Notes: a model not told the origin generated them from the letters alone. A stretch of 64,000 bases of DNA from Pelagibacterium limicola (GCF_015694405.1 NZ_JADQDB010000006.1:62001-126000); one strand, 5' to 3'. Shown: positions 50,522-59,185, counted from the stretch's first letter. Translations and numbers: made by a program.

Positions 50522-51903
50522 CGCGCCTCGTAATCTGGCTTGCGATCAGCCTGGGCCTCGCGCTGGGCGCAGCCTGGCTCATCGCCCTGCCCGGCACCGT
50601 CGCCATTGACATCGGCCGCTACCGGCTCGAACCGGGCCTCGGCACGGCGATCTTTGCCGTCATTGTGGTCATCTTCGTTTCGATCCTTGTCTGGGCGCTC
50701 CTGCGGCGCGTCATCGAAGCACCCGCCCGCCTGGCCCGCCACACCGAAGCCCGGAAAAAGCAGGCTGGGGTCGACGCACTGTCGGATGGCTATATCGCGC
50801 TTGAAGCAGGCGAGTTCTCCCGCGCCCGGCATCTGGCGCGCGAAGCGCAGGCAAGGCTTGCCGATTCGACCGCTGCCCAGCTGCTCGAAGCCCGCGCCGA
50901 TCTGGCGCTGGGCGATTTTGCTGCCGCCCGCGAGCATTACCGCGCCCTGATCGCCAACCCCAAGACCGCGATCGCTGCCCTTGCCGGGCTCTACGAACAG
51001 GCGAAAACGCAGGACCGCTCCCGCGCCGCCCTCACATTTGCCCGCAAGGCCCTCACTCTCGCCCCGACACTCGACTGGGCGAGCCAAGCTGTATTTGAAG
51101 ATCTGGCCGCGCGTGGCGCCTGGTCCGAAGCCCTCAAGATGACTGCAAGCCTTCCGGCGCGCACGCGCGGCCAAAAATCCGCGAAAAGGCACCGGCAAGG
51201 CGTCCTGGAAACCGCTCTTGCCATATCGCTCGAGTCGACTGAACCCAATGCAGCGCTCGAGCACGCCAATGCGGCGCTTAAATCGATCCCCGATTTTCCC
51301 CCCGCCGCGCTTGTGGCCGCGCGCATCCACATCAACCGCGACGAGACCCGCAAGGCGATGAGCCTTTTAAAGCGCGTCTGGACCGCCACCGGGCATCCCG
51401 ACGCCGCCACCCTCTACGCCCATGTCAAACCGGGCGCTTCGGCTCTTGAGCGCTTGAAGCGTCTTCAGGGCCTGATCGGCGATCCGGGCACCAGCCCGGC
51501 GGCGGCCATCGTCCTGGCCCGCACCGCGATCGATGCTTATGAATGGAGTCTCGCGCGCAACGCCCTTGCGCCTCTCGTGGCCAACGCCCCTACCCGCATG
51601 ATGTGCCTTCTGATGGCCGAGATCGAGGAAGGGCAACTGGGCGATCAGGGCAAGGCGCGCACCTGGGTCTCTCGCGCCCTGAGCGCCCCAGCCGATCCCA
51701 CCTGGGTCGCCGACGGGGTGACCTCGGACGAATGGGCTCCAGCCTCCCCCGTCACCGGCCGGCTTGATGCCTTCGAGTGGAAAATCCCCGTCACGGCTGC
51801 TTCCCCCATCCTGATCGAAGCCGACGATTCGGCCCGACCGCCCGACATGCTCGAGCTCCCTCAGGAAAAGGAGAAACGTCCTTATCATCAGCCAGCGAAC
51901 TGA
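50518..51903 (+). CDS. hemY: HemY-like TPR membrane protein
   Basis: This 461-residue protein has two N-terminal helices (LVIWLAISLGLALGAAWLIA; TAIFAVIVVIFVSILVWALL) and the HemY N-terminal domain, then TPR-like helical repeats (RARHLAREAQARLADSTAAQ, LALGDFAAAREHYRAL). HemY is linked to heme synthesis; its exact role is not settled. ATGA overlap with the mitofilin-like gene. Last gene of the hem operon, 56 bases before the tRNA remnant. Confidence 0.92.
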   Translation: MTRLVIWLAISLGLALGAAWLIALPGTVAIDIGRYRLEPGLGTAIFAVIVVIFVSILVWALLRRVIEAPARLARHTEARKKQAGVDALSDGYIALEAGEFSRARHLAREAQARLADSTAAQLLEARADLALGDFAAAREHYRALIANPKTAIAALAGLYEQAKTQDRSRAALTFARKALTLAPTLDWASQAVFEDLAARGAWSEALKMTASLPARTRGQKSAKRHRQGVLETALAISLESTEPNAALEHANAALKSIPDFPPAALVAARIHINRDETRKAMSLLKRVWTATGHPDAATLYAHVKPGASALERLKRLQGLIGDPGTSPAAAIVLARTAIDAYEWSLARNALAPLVANAPTRMMCLLMAEIEEGQLGDQGKARTWVSRALSAPADPTWVADGVTSDEWAPASPVTGRLDAFEWKIPVTAASPILIEADDSARPPDMLELPQEKEKRPYHQPAN

Positions 51904-51959
51904 TCGTCTGTTCGCTCTTGCGCTCCCGCGCGCCCCTAAGTAAAAGACGAGCCCATCGG

Positions 51960-51998
51960 GCCGCTTTAGCTCAGTTGGTAGAGCACATCATTCGTAAT
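51960..51998 (+). pseudogene. 5' half of tRNA-Thr(CGU), truncated after the anticodon loop
   Basis: The segment GCCGCTTTAGCTCAG onward matches the intact tRNA at 52097 base for base from 51966 to 51998 and differs only at one acceptor position (T versus A). Identity stops one base after the anticodon loop TTCGTAA. The 3' acceptor strand, T-arm and CCA are missing, so it cannot make a functional tRNA. It probably marks an integration junction. Confidence 0.88.
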
Positions 51999-52096
51999 TA
52001 GCGGGTCCGCTAGAGAATGAGCTTCGAAGCCAGTGGGTTGGCGAAGTGGGTAGTGAATTAGTATTTCTATAGTAGGGTTCGCCCTGCGTTTGGTAA

Positions 52097-52172
52097 GCCG
52101 CATTAGCTCAGTTGGTAGAGCACATCATTCGTAATGATGGGGTCAGGTGTTCGAGTCACCTATGCGGCACCA
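52097..52172 (+). tRNA. tRNA-Thr (anticodon CGU)
   Basis: This 76-base cloverleaf folds fully: acceptor GCCGCAT pairs with ATGCGGC, D-arm AGCTCAGTTGGTAGAGC, anticodon stem CATCA/TGATG with loop TTCGTAA (anticodon CGT), T-arm AGGTG-TTCGAGT-CACCT, discriminator A and encoded CCA. It decodes ACG. It lies 98 bases after the broken copy and may be element-borne. Confidence 0.96.
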
Positions 52173-52281
52173 GCTTCCCTCATCTTTCACTAGGTGAGTA
52201 CGCATGGCGGTTGCAGAAATCGCTGCGTCAGGTTCTGATCGCATCAGCTAAAATAGATTTTACTTCGTTCTTCGTTACCCA

Positions 52282-53190
52282 TCAAAATCCGCACTCCTGC
52301 CGTGTCACCATGACCGCACCGATTTCGCGCCCGCTTCGCTCGACATAAATCTCGCGGATTGTCGCCCCAGCACGAAGTAGCGGCTCGAAAGGCTCGTAGG
52401 CACAGATGCCATTACGGCTTCCCCGCTGAAATTGGTCTGTCATCGTCATACCTTCGAAATCGACGATATAAGTTCGACGCAACTGCGTCCCTATCGCTTC
52501 GATCCTAGCGAGCGTCGTCACGTTGTCCACCGTGATCGGTGTTTGCGACTCATCGGCAAGCAACTTGAGCGTTCCTTCGAGGCCGTTCGAGCGGATCAGG
52601 AAGTCAATGCCAGCCTGCTGCGACATCGGCTCAAGCTGAGCACGCTGCTCCATTTGCCGTGCTTGTTCTTCAATGTAGACGGTCACGCCGATGGTAGCAG
52701 CTAACAAGATAAAGCCCGTTACTACGCCAAGGCCACCGCTCAGGATGGGAATTGTTGGGACACGATTCGCGGATATCGCGTGCTTGGAGGGCGTCATCAG
52801 GAGCCAGAAGTTCGCAATCGGAATGAATGCGAGCAACGCCATACGGCTATGTCCGTAGGCATCTCGTGACCGAGCTATGGCTATACGGCAGAAAAAGAAG
52901 CCGCCAGCGACAGACGCCGCCAACGAGATCGCCATGAGCGCCCAAAGATAGCCGCCTATCATCGCGGGTAGCGACTGTAGCCATACCACTTGCACGGCGG
53001 ACACCAGGAAAAAGATCAAGGTCGAGTAGGCAAAGTATGGTGCGCGGGCAATTTCTGTTTTGGATCGTGTAACGAAGGCTGCGATAACTGCACCGATCAC
53101 GACAAAGCCAAAACCAATTTGTTGAAGTGTAGATTCGCTTTGATTTACGAATTGAATGGCAATTTCTTCAAGCAATGTCCTGTCCCCCAT
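52282..53190 (-). CDS. Multi-pass membrane protein of unknown function, island cargo
   Basis: This 302-residue protein has about five N-terminal hydrophobic segments within residues 20-175 (FGFVVIGAVIAAFV; YSTLIFFLVSAVQVVWL; GGYLWALMAISLAASVAGGF; ALLAFIPIANFWLLM; LGVVTGFILLAATIGVTVYI), then a soluble C-terminal domain of about 120 residues with two cysteines. The C-terminal part (TYIVDFEGMTMTDQF to RNGICAYEPFEPLL) looks like an independent folded domain. I do not recognise the family. It stands alone, 109 bases after the tRNA. Confidence 0.7.
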   Translation of the reverse strand: MGDRTLLEEIAIQFVNQSESTLQQIGFGFVVIGAVIAAFVTRSKTEIARAPYFAYSTLIFFLVSAVQVVWLQSLPAMIGGYLWALMAISLAASVAGGFFFCRIAIARSRDAYGHSRMALLAFIPIANFWLLMTPSKHAISANRVPTIPILSGGLGVVTGFILLAATIGVTVYIEEQARQMEQRAQLEPMSQQAGIDFLIRSNGLEGTLKLLADESQTPITVDNVTTLARIEAIGTQLRRTYIVDFEGMTMTDQFQRGSRNGICAYEPFEPLLRAGATIREIYVERSGREIGAVMVTRQECGF

Positions 53191-53428
53191 TTTCTGGAAA
53201 AATCACTCACGGGCATCCGAATAGCAAGGAATAACCGTGTTTCTCGCGAGGCCTCCTGCCGCACACCCCTCCAGTAACGAGAGCGAGAGTTCAATTCCGA
53301 CAGTCGAGCATTCCGTCACCTACGAATCCATCATGCAGATTCACAGAAACGGCGAAGCCGAACACTCGGAGCGCGCGGATTGTGCTACCTTGTATGGAGG
53401 TGGCCTGCTCTCGTCGTCGCGACGATAT

Positions 53429-53731
53429 TCATAGCTCCTCCAGCCGCCGCCTGACGGCCTTCCGCACGCGATACCAGTAGGTCTGCTCCGCGCCGTCGCT
53501 GCGATACCACGCGCGTTCGTGGCGGGCGAAAGCCTCAAGCTCCGGGTTGGGATAGCTGGCGATAATATCCTCAGCCACGCGGTCGATTTCCCGCATGGGG
53601 ATCAACCTCGGCTTGATGGCGTCGGTCCAGACCATCCACAGAACCAAGCCGATGAAGATGACCGCCTGTCCGCCGAAGAAGGCGAGCAAGAGCCAGTGCA
53701 AGGCCGTGAGGAGCAGATCAACTATCATCAT
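53429..53731 (-). CDS. Small one-helix membrane protein, unknown function
   Basis: This 100-residue protein (ATG 53731) has a hydrophobic N-terminus (IVDLLLTALHWLLLAFFGGQ, continuing to WMVW) and a basic, cytoplasmic tail rich in Arg and Glu (HERAWYRSDGAEQTYWYRVR). A longer start at 53782 would place the N-terminus inside the XRE operator region. No family recognised. It lies divergent from the XRE gene. Confidence 0.55.
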   Translation of the reverse strand: MMIVDLLLTALHWLLLAFFGGQAVIFIGLVLWMVWTDAIKPRLIPMREIDRVAEDIIASYPNPELEAFARHERAWYRSDGAEQTYWYRVRKAVRRRLEEL

Positions 53732-53775
53732 GAGCGGAACCACAGCATCTGACTTGCATGAATGAGATGTTATAG

Positions 53776-53818
53776 TTCTCATATTTGAGAATGCAAAGTT
53801 CTCATTTCTCGATTTGAG
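53776..53818. promoter_or_regulatory. XRE-type operator repeats
   Basis: TTCTCA-TATT-TGAGAA (53776-53791) is a perfect inverted repeat. A second TTCTCA at 53799-53804 is followed by TTGAG at 53814-53818, a looser copy. They lie 38-80 bases before the XRE ATG, and upstream of the divergent small membrane gene, so they fit autoregulation. Confidence 0.6.
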
Positions 53819-53855
53819 TATCCCGTTGCCGCCTCTCTTGGGAAGAGGTGCGCAT

Positions 53856-54182
53856 ATGGAGCTTCAACGTCTTTTCGGCGCGAATGTCCGCCATCACCGG
53901 AAGGCCAAGGGCTGGACCCTTGAGCAGCTTTCCGGGCAGACTGGTATTTCACGTGAGACCATCGGCAAGATCGAGCGGGGTGTCGCCGCGCCACTTTTCG
54001 AGACGGCCGAGAAGATAGCGGCGGCGCTAGACGTTCCCGCGCCCACCCTATTCGGTGCCGACGCTGTGCCCGGCGCGGGCGAGCGGGCACGGCTGCTGAC
54101 CGAGATCAACGGTACCCTCTCCCGCATGAACGACGACCAGCTTGGTCGCGCCGCGAAGATGCTGAAAGCGTTTGTAGGGTAG
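53856..54182 (+). CDS. XRE/HTH_3-family repressor
   Basis: This 108-residue protein has a Cro/C1-type helix-turn-helix at 6-58 (LFGANVRHHRKAKGWTLEQL, SGQTGISRETIGKIERGVAA) and a helical C-terminus that may dimerise. It has no peptidase domain, so it is not a LexA-like cleavable repressor. The ATG at 53856 has GAGG upstream. Its role as the island's control switch is inferred from position. Confidence 0.85.
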   Translation: MELQRLFGANVRHHRKAKGWTLEQLSGQTGISRETIGKIERGVAAPLFETAEKIAAALDVPAPTLFGADAVPGAGERARLLTEINGTLSRMNDDQLGRAAKMLKAFVG

Positions 54183-54555
54183 CAAGCGAGCAGCATCCCC
54201 GAAGGATGCCAAATAGGTGAAAGATTGACCCCAGGCCGAGGGCAATGGACCTGCTGCCCGTATCGACGCGCCTAACTGCGACCCTCACGCGCCGCAAAAC
54301 CCAACCTGCCGCACATAACCCCGCCGCGCTGGCCCTCAGAGCGCCCCGCAGGCCCATTTTAGGCTAAGCCAGCGCCTTACACCACCCTGCCGCTGCCTGC
54401 GCCTCCGAGGGCGGCTAAGGCGGCAATAAAAATGCGGGCGGCGGTGGACTTGCCACCACCGCCCGGTTTGAACAGGTATGGCAGGTTTTTGCGCAGCCAT
54501 GCGGGCCAAATAAAACCCGGCAAACCAGCCCAAACCTGCCCGTCCGTCGCTTCGA
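54183..54555. other. 373-base non-coding region between the XRE and primase 3' ends
   Basis: This convergent gap holds no convincing reading frame. It includes a hairpin terminator for the primase gene at 54435-54465 and GC-rich sequence with short, imperfect repeats such as AAATAAAACCCGGCAAACC. I see no clear iterons or origin. Confidence 0.5.
54435..54465 (-). terminator. Rho-independent terminator of the primase gene
   Basis: CGGGCGGCGGTGG (54435-54447) and CCACCACCGCCCG (54453-54465) form a 13-bp stem with one mismatch and loop ACTTG. On the minus strand it is followed by CATTTTTATT, a good U-tract. It lies about 90 bases after the primase stop. Confidence 0.78.
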
Positions 54556-56964
54556 TCAGAACGGGACACCTTCTGACGATTCAGGCTCCTCCTGTCGCCG
54601 TCCGGATTCAAGCACACGGTAGTGTTTGATGCCGGAACTGTCGGTCTCGGCCTTGAGGATCATTCCGCCTGCGACTCGACCCATATGCTTCCGTAGAAAT
54701 TTCCCGGCGCTCCGTGTGTTGAACACTCTGCCGTTGGTGTTGGCGATCAGCTCATTGATGATCGCTTGCGCACCTTCATGGCCTTCATCCGAGGCAATGT
54801 GGCCGACTTCACTGAGGCTCAGCTGCCGGTCCTGAAAGACATCACGCCAGAGCCGCAGGAAATCGACCAGAAGCGCTTTGTGCGGATCGTCGGCCATCAC
54901 CAGTTCGCGGGTTAGCTCAGGGTCCGGCTGATCGAGCCAGACCAGAGCCTCGCGGATCAGACCCCACTGCTCGAAGCCGCCAATTTTCTTAAGCGGCTTC
55001 GGTCTGCCCGCCACAATATACGCGCGCAGGATCGTCAGCGCCGCTACGACAAGCTGAGGCCGCGTCTCAGTGGTCTCGGCAATCGCGTCGAAGCTGTACT
55101 CGATTTTATCGGGCCGCTCCTCGCCGGTGTCGATCCGGCAAAAGAGCGTTCGGCGCGTTATGTCGCCCGCAAGTTCGATGTTATTGCCGGTGGCGATGAC
55201 AAGGCTACCGGTAGGCACGTTGGCGACTTCGGATCGACCGAGGATACGCGGCCTCACCTTTTCCTGAGTCAACATCGTGCAAAGGAAATCTCCTTCTATC
55301 GGGCGATCACAATTGTCGATGACAATCACAGGGTCGCCCGCCATCAGCACTGACGACAGCCGCTTTTCGTTCTCCTCATCCGACTTGCCCTGAGACATCA
55401 TCGCGGGTTTATGTCCGGTTGCAATTATGCAGACGATTTCCGAGAGCAGCGACTTGCCGGACCCAGCGGTGGGCGCGTCGAGGGCGATCAGCGGAGCGGA
55501 TGGGAACATGCGACGCACCAGTGCCGTCATAACGGCGGCGAGTGCGACGCTGCGATGCGGTTCGCCACCGAACCGGACTTCGCGGAACGGGCGCTTCAGA
55601 ACCTCCAGCGCCGCGCGAGCCTCCTCCTTCGTCGGGTTGTCGGGAATTCTTGCAAACTCCGTTCGCCCCGGATCGTAGAGAAGGCCAGTATCGGGATCGT
55701 AGCCCTTATCCTGAAGGACGGACCCGTCCGGTCGAAGTGTCGGCGCTTGAATGACGCCTTTCAGGAAACGCAGTCTCCAGTTGCCGACGCGCGCGAGATA
55801 GGCGGTGGCGGCCTCGCTCGGCGGATCAATGGGGACAAACTTCTTTTTCTGCTTTCTGGCCCATCGGGCATGCCGCGCGAATTGTTCCCGCAGCCAAGGT
55901 GACGTCACGGTTTGCAGCACCAGCGCGCCGGTTTCACGCTTGATCCCATCGCTTTCGGCACTGGTCTGAATCCGCGCAACCCGCACCAAGGATTCAAAAC
56001 GCTGGAAAATATCGACGTTATTGTCGATCAAAGCCTGTTCGGCCCGATCCACTGCCTGCGGGAGTTCGCCGGGCCTCACAACGATGGCGTTTGGGTCAAC
56101 CCCATCTCCGTCATCGCTAAGCCATTTCCGGAGCGTCTTTTCCATCGGCTCGATGCCAAGAAATTCGCAGAGGGTGGGGAGACCCCACGTCTCCTCGCCG
56201 GCCTCGAACTTCTCCCGGCTCGCTGCAGCCTTGCCGCCGCGCTTCTCGGCCTCGTCGTCTCCGGCGAGAGAGGCGACATGCATGACCCACGCGTCTATCT
56301 CCTCGTCGGCGAACCCGGCCCGAACAAGCGCCCCCGTGAGAGCAAGACATATATTGTCCCGATTGCCTGTCCCGCGCGGATAGCGTTTCAAAACAACGGA
56401 AAGGAACGCAACGCACCCGGCATAGCGTTCGAGTTCTGCGCCTTCCACCTCGGGGATGTTACGGGGATCGTCGTGCCACCGCAGAAGCTCGCCATTCGGA
56501 TGAACGGAAGGCGGCACCATCGTCTGCATTTTGTTGCCGCGAAGTTCGAGCACAGTGTCTTTGTCAGCACCGAACACATCACTCATATCGGGGGGAATTT
56601 TGTACTGTCGATTTTTCGGCAGCACACCTCTGACAAAGCGGTGGCTGTTCTGCGACGTTGCCCGGCCAAAGCTGGGATACGCGGAAAACACCAGTTTCCC
56701 GACCAGCGCCGCTTCCGACCAATCATTGTCAATGTCGATCAGACCGCTGGAGCGTTCGCCCAAGGCGATACCGACATTGCTTACTGCACCATAGGCAAAG
56801 AACAGCTCCTCGTCGGTTCGTTCGACAACGGTTCCCCATTTGCCCTTAGGAGCCTTTTCACGGGCCGGGAGCACAATAGGCTCCCAGCCCAAAGATTTAT
56901 AGAAGACGGCGGCATCGCCGGGCGTTTTGAACTGCTTTTCGGAAGTGAGGTTGAACTGCGTCAT
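54556..56964 (-). CDS. Primase-polymerase/helicase fusion, element replication protein
   Basis: This 802-residue protein has an N-terminal bifunctional primase-polymerase domain (about 10-200: catalytic D77-x-D79 in GLIDIDND, H108 in SQNSHRF and LRGNK at 141-145) and a C-terminal P-loop ATPase (Walker A APTAGSGKS at 497-505, Walker B VIVIDNCD at 546-553) of the kind used by satellites and plasmids to initiate replication. The ATG at 56964 has GGAGGTGGGG upstream and overlaps the alpA stop (ATGA). It suggests the element can replicate after excision. Confidence 0.85.
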   Translation of the reverse strand: MTQFNLTSEKQFKTPGDAAVFYKSLGWEPIVLPAREKAPKGKWGTVVERTDEELFFAYGAVSNVGIALGERSSGLIDIDNDWSEAALVGKLVFSAYPSFGRATSQNSHRFVRGVLPKNRQYKIPPDMSDVFGADKDTVLELRGNKMQTMVPPSVHPNGELLRWHDDPRNIPEVEGAELERYAGCVAFLSVVLKRYPRGTGNRDNICLALTGALVRAGFADEEIDAWVMHVASLAGDDEAEKRGGKAAASREKFEAGEETWGLPTLCEFLGIEPMEKTLRKWLSDDGDGVDPNAIVVRPGELPQAVDRAEQALIDNNVDIFQRFESLVRVARIQTSAESDGIKRETGALVLQTVTSPWLREQFARHARWARKQKKKFVPIDPPSEAATAYLARVGNWRLRFLKGVIQAPTLRPDGSVLQDKGYDPDTGLLYDPGRTEFARIPDNPTKEEARAALEVLKRPFREVRFGGEPHRSVALAAVMTALVRRMFPSAPLIALDAPTAGSGKSLLSEIVCIIATGHKPAMMSQGKSDEENEKRLSSVLMAGDPVIVIDNCDRPIEGDFLCTMLTQEKVRPRILGRSEVANVPTGSLVIATGNNIELAGDITRRTLFCRIDTGEERPDKIEYSFDAIAETTETRPQLVVAALTILRAYIVAGRPKPLKKIGGFEQWGLIREALVWLDQPDPELTRELVMADDPHKALLVDFLRLWRDVFQDRQLSLSEVGHIASDEGHEGAQAIINELIANTNGRVFNTRSAGKFLRKHMGRVAGGMILKAETDSSGIKHYRVLESGRRQEEPESSEGVPF

Positions 56965-57230
56965 CGCCCCACCTCCTCTGGATTGCATTCGCGCTCTTTG
57001 AGGTATGTCAGGATATCCGACCAACGATAGCGAATTGCTCCTGCACTAAGCCGGAGATACTTCGGTCCCCAACCGTATATCCGACCTTTCTCCAGCCAGG
57101 ACATGCTCATTCCGGTTAGGGTCGCCACCTGTCCGGTGGTCAAGAGTCTTTCAGGATTGGCGGGCTGGCGGATTAAGGCTGAAGTGCTCGCGCCTTCAGG
57201 ACGGGCGCGTGATTTGGTTTCCACATACAT
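56961..57230 (-). CDS. AlpA-like helix-turn-helix regulator
   Basis: This 89-residue protein has a MerR-like HTH_17 domain: RLLTTGQVATLTGMSMSWLE, then KGRIYGWGPKYLRLSAG and RYRWSDILTYLKER, the excisionase/AlpA pattern. AlpA proteins activate integrase or excision genes in satellites. It is coupled to the primase (ATGA). The ATG at 57230 has AGAGG in front. Confidence 0.85.
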   Translation of the reverse strand: MYVETKSRARPEGASTSALIRQPANPERLLTTGQVATLTGMSMSWLEKGRIYGWGPKYLRLSAGAIRYRWSDILTYLKERECNPEEVGR

Positions 57231-57519
57231 TGCGGTGACCTCTGGGTAGCGCCCTGCCAAGGCGCGAACGGGAGGTACAGGCCACCAGTCTCATTTGATC
57301 GGTCATCGGTGGGAGGACATGGCAGGGCAATATTCCCCTAAAGGGTGTGGTCCAGAGGGTCGGTGCCCAAGGTCACCCGCCGCGGAAATTCATCCGCTGG
57401 ATGCTGTCAACTCATCCGTCTTCATAATGGCATAAGTCGCAGGCTGCCTCAATCTGTAACTGCCGTCAGCGAAATAGTGTCCAACAGTCTCAGCATAAGT
57501 TCCTGATCGCACGAGAGTA

Positions 57520-58032
57520 TTAATTCGGGCGGATGCTGAGATTGTCCCATTCGGCAAGTTCACCGATTATTCGCTGAACCGCCTCCGCTTCCAGCGCCTC
57601 CCGCACTGCGTCTGGCTCCGCGCAAGCAGCATTGCCACGCCTGCGGAACATGTCGCAAAGTACATGGGCGGTCTCCTGCACATCGGCTGCACTGGTACAG
57701 CCCATGACCTCACGCGCTGCGAGGTGTGCCAATTCCAGAATCGTCCGTACCGCGTCGATGGGGGCAACCGAGCAGGAGCGCAACGCGCGCATCTCAACGT
57801 CGCAGACATCCCGCTGTCTCTGCCTCGCCATAAATTGCAGCGCGCGTTCCAAGTCGTGCCCGAACTGTGTCGCCGGCCCGATCAGTGCCATCATCGCGGC
57901 GTCTAGCCGCTCCTGCTGACGGCCTTCGGTTTCGTTGGTCGTATGGGCATTGATAATGGCGAGCAAAACACGTTCCAGCACGCTTGCGCCATCGCAGAAA
58001 TCCGCCCGGCAAATGGAGTCATCAACTGACAT
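57520..58032 (-). CDS. Hypothetical protein between integrase and alpA
   Basis: This 170-residue largely helical protein begins MSVDDSICRADFCDGASVLE and overlaps the integrase end by 11 bases. It contains several cysteines and long Ala/Glu/Arg-rich helices, with no recognised domain. The overlap indicates co-translation with the integrase. The 289 bases between it and alpA hold no clear gene; an inverted pair GCCCTGCC/GGCAGGGC at 57251 and 57321 is the only notable feature there. Confidence 0.6.
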   Translation of the reverse strand: MSVDDSICRADFCDGASVLERVLLAIINAHTTNETEGRQQERLDAAMMALIGPATQFGHDLERALQFMARQRQRDVCDVEMRALRSCSVAPIDAVRTILELAHLAAREVMGCTSAADVQETAHVLCDMFRRRGNAACAEPDAVREALEAEAVQRIIGELAEWDNLSIRPN

Positions 58033-59185
58033 CGGCCAAATCCAATATCCGGGCCGCGACCAGCTCCACCGGGGCGCGCAAACGTTCGGCGTTGACGACG
58101 ATGTAGCCGCCCGTGACGTCGCCATTGGCGCGGTGGTTCAGCAGGCGCTTGAGCGCGTAGTAGGGAACGTCGAGGCTTTCGGCGATGGTGATAAACGTCC
58201 GCCGCAGATCGTGCAGCGTGAAGTTCACGCCCGACCCGGTGCTGACCCGAAGCAGGAACTTCTTGGTTTCCACTAAATGCCCGTTCTTGCCGGGACCGGG
58301 GAATACCCAAGGAGACCCTTCGGTTTGTTCCTTACGCTTTGTCAGCAGGTCCGCGAGGAATGCCGACAAAGGCAGGTTCAGCGGGTCACCGTTCTTGGTT
58401 GTGGGCAGGTGCAGCGTGCGCGCCTGTAGGTCCACGTTTTCCCAGCGCAGCTTCATCAGCTCGCCCCGGCGCATCCCGGTGAACAGCGCCGTGAGCAGGA
58501 AGTCGCGGGAATAGTCCGGCTCGGCCATGACCGCTTTCCACCACATGGGCAGGTCTTGCGCGGTCACCAAGGTCTGCCGCCGCCGCTCGCGATGCCATGC
58601 CCGTGCTTGGCTCAGGATCAGCACCGGGTTCGGTGGATAGTCGTCCTGCGTGGCAGCAATGAAATTGTAGACCGAGCGCAGATGGCGCATCGCGTTGTTG
58701 GCCGTCACCTCGCCGCGCGTTCTGGCAATTTCCTGATGCTTGGCCAGCACCATTTGCCGGGTGATCTGGTTCATGGGCTTTTTGCGCCATGCCTTGAGGT
58801 AGAACTTGGCGGTGCGCCCATAATTAGTGACCGTGTGCGGCGACAGCTTGTTGCGCGCCTCAAAGAACCGTTCGAAGGCCACAGCCAGCGTGACGCGCTC
58901 AGCGGTTTCCTTGCGCTTTTCCTCGTTGGGATTGCGCCCCTCGGCCATTTCCCCCAGCACCGCCAGCGCCTTCTTGCGCGCCACCTCAGGCGCAAACAGA
59001 TCGGCGCGGCCAATGGTCACGCGCCGGGTTGTGCGGTTCACCTGCCCTTCGGCGAAATAGACCTTGGAGCGGCTGCCGACCCGAAGGCCGAAACCGGAAA
59101 GCAGCGTATCGCGGTAGAAGACTTGGCCGCTTGCCGAGAACGGTATGTCGTCAATGGCGCGGCGGGTAAGACGTAAGCTAGGCAT
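58022..59185 (-). CDS. int: Tyrosine-family site-specific integrase
   Basis: This 387-residue recombinase has an N-terminal DUF4102-type arm-DNA-binding domain (1-85), a SAM-like core-binding domain (about 100-190) and a catalytic domain with R239 (TGMRRGE), K264, H325 and R328 (LHDLRRTF), H351 and Y361. It is the P4-like type that targets tRNA genes. It probably inserted the island at tRNA-Thr. It lies about 6 kb from that tRNA with genes on both sides, so it is not at the left end of the element. Confidence 0.93.
   Translation of the reverse strand: MPSLRLTRRAIDDIPFSASGQVFYRDTLLSGFGLRVGSRSKVYFAEGQVNRTTRRVTIGRADLFAPEVARKKALAVLGEMAEGRNPNEEKRKETAERVTLAVAFERFFEARNKLSPHTVTNYGRTAKFYLKAWRKKPMNQITRQMVLAKHQEIARTRGEVTANNAMRHLRSVYNFIAATQDDYPPNPVLILSQARAWHRERRRQTLVTAQDLPMWWKAVMAEPDYSRDFLLTALFTGMRRGELMKLRWENVDLQARTLHLPTTKNGDPLNLPLSAFLADLLTKRKEQTEGSPWVFPGPGKNGHLVETKKFLLRVSTGSGVNFTLHDLRRTFITIAESLDVPYYALKRLLNHRANGDVTGGYIVVNAERLRAPVELVAARILDLADVS

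Noticed and set aside
49888-51330. A 480-codon open frame opposite the mitofilin-like and hemY genes
   Set aside because: Antisense to two well supported coupled genes; no conserved motif.
53237-53434. A 65-codon plus-strand frame between the two membrane-protein genes
   Set aside because: No ribosome site and unremarkable composition; treated as non-coding spacer.
57251-57328. GCCCTGCC/GGCAGGGC pair as a possible attachment or origin site
   Set aside because: The eight-base arms are 62 bases apart with no further symmetry; likely chance in GC-rich DNA.
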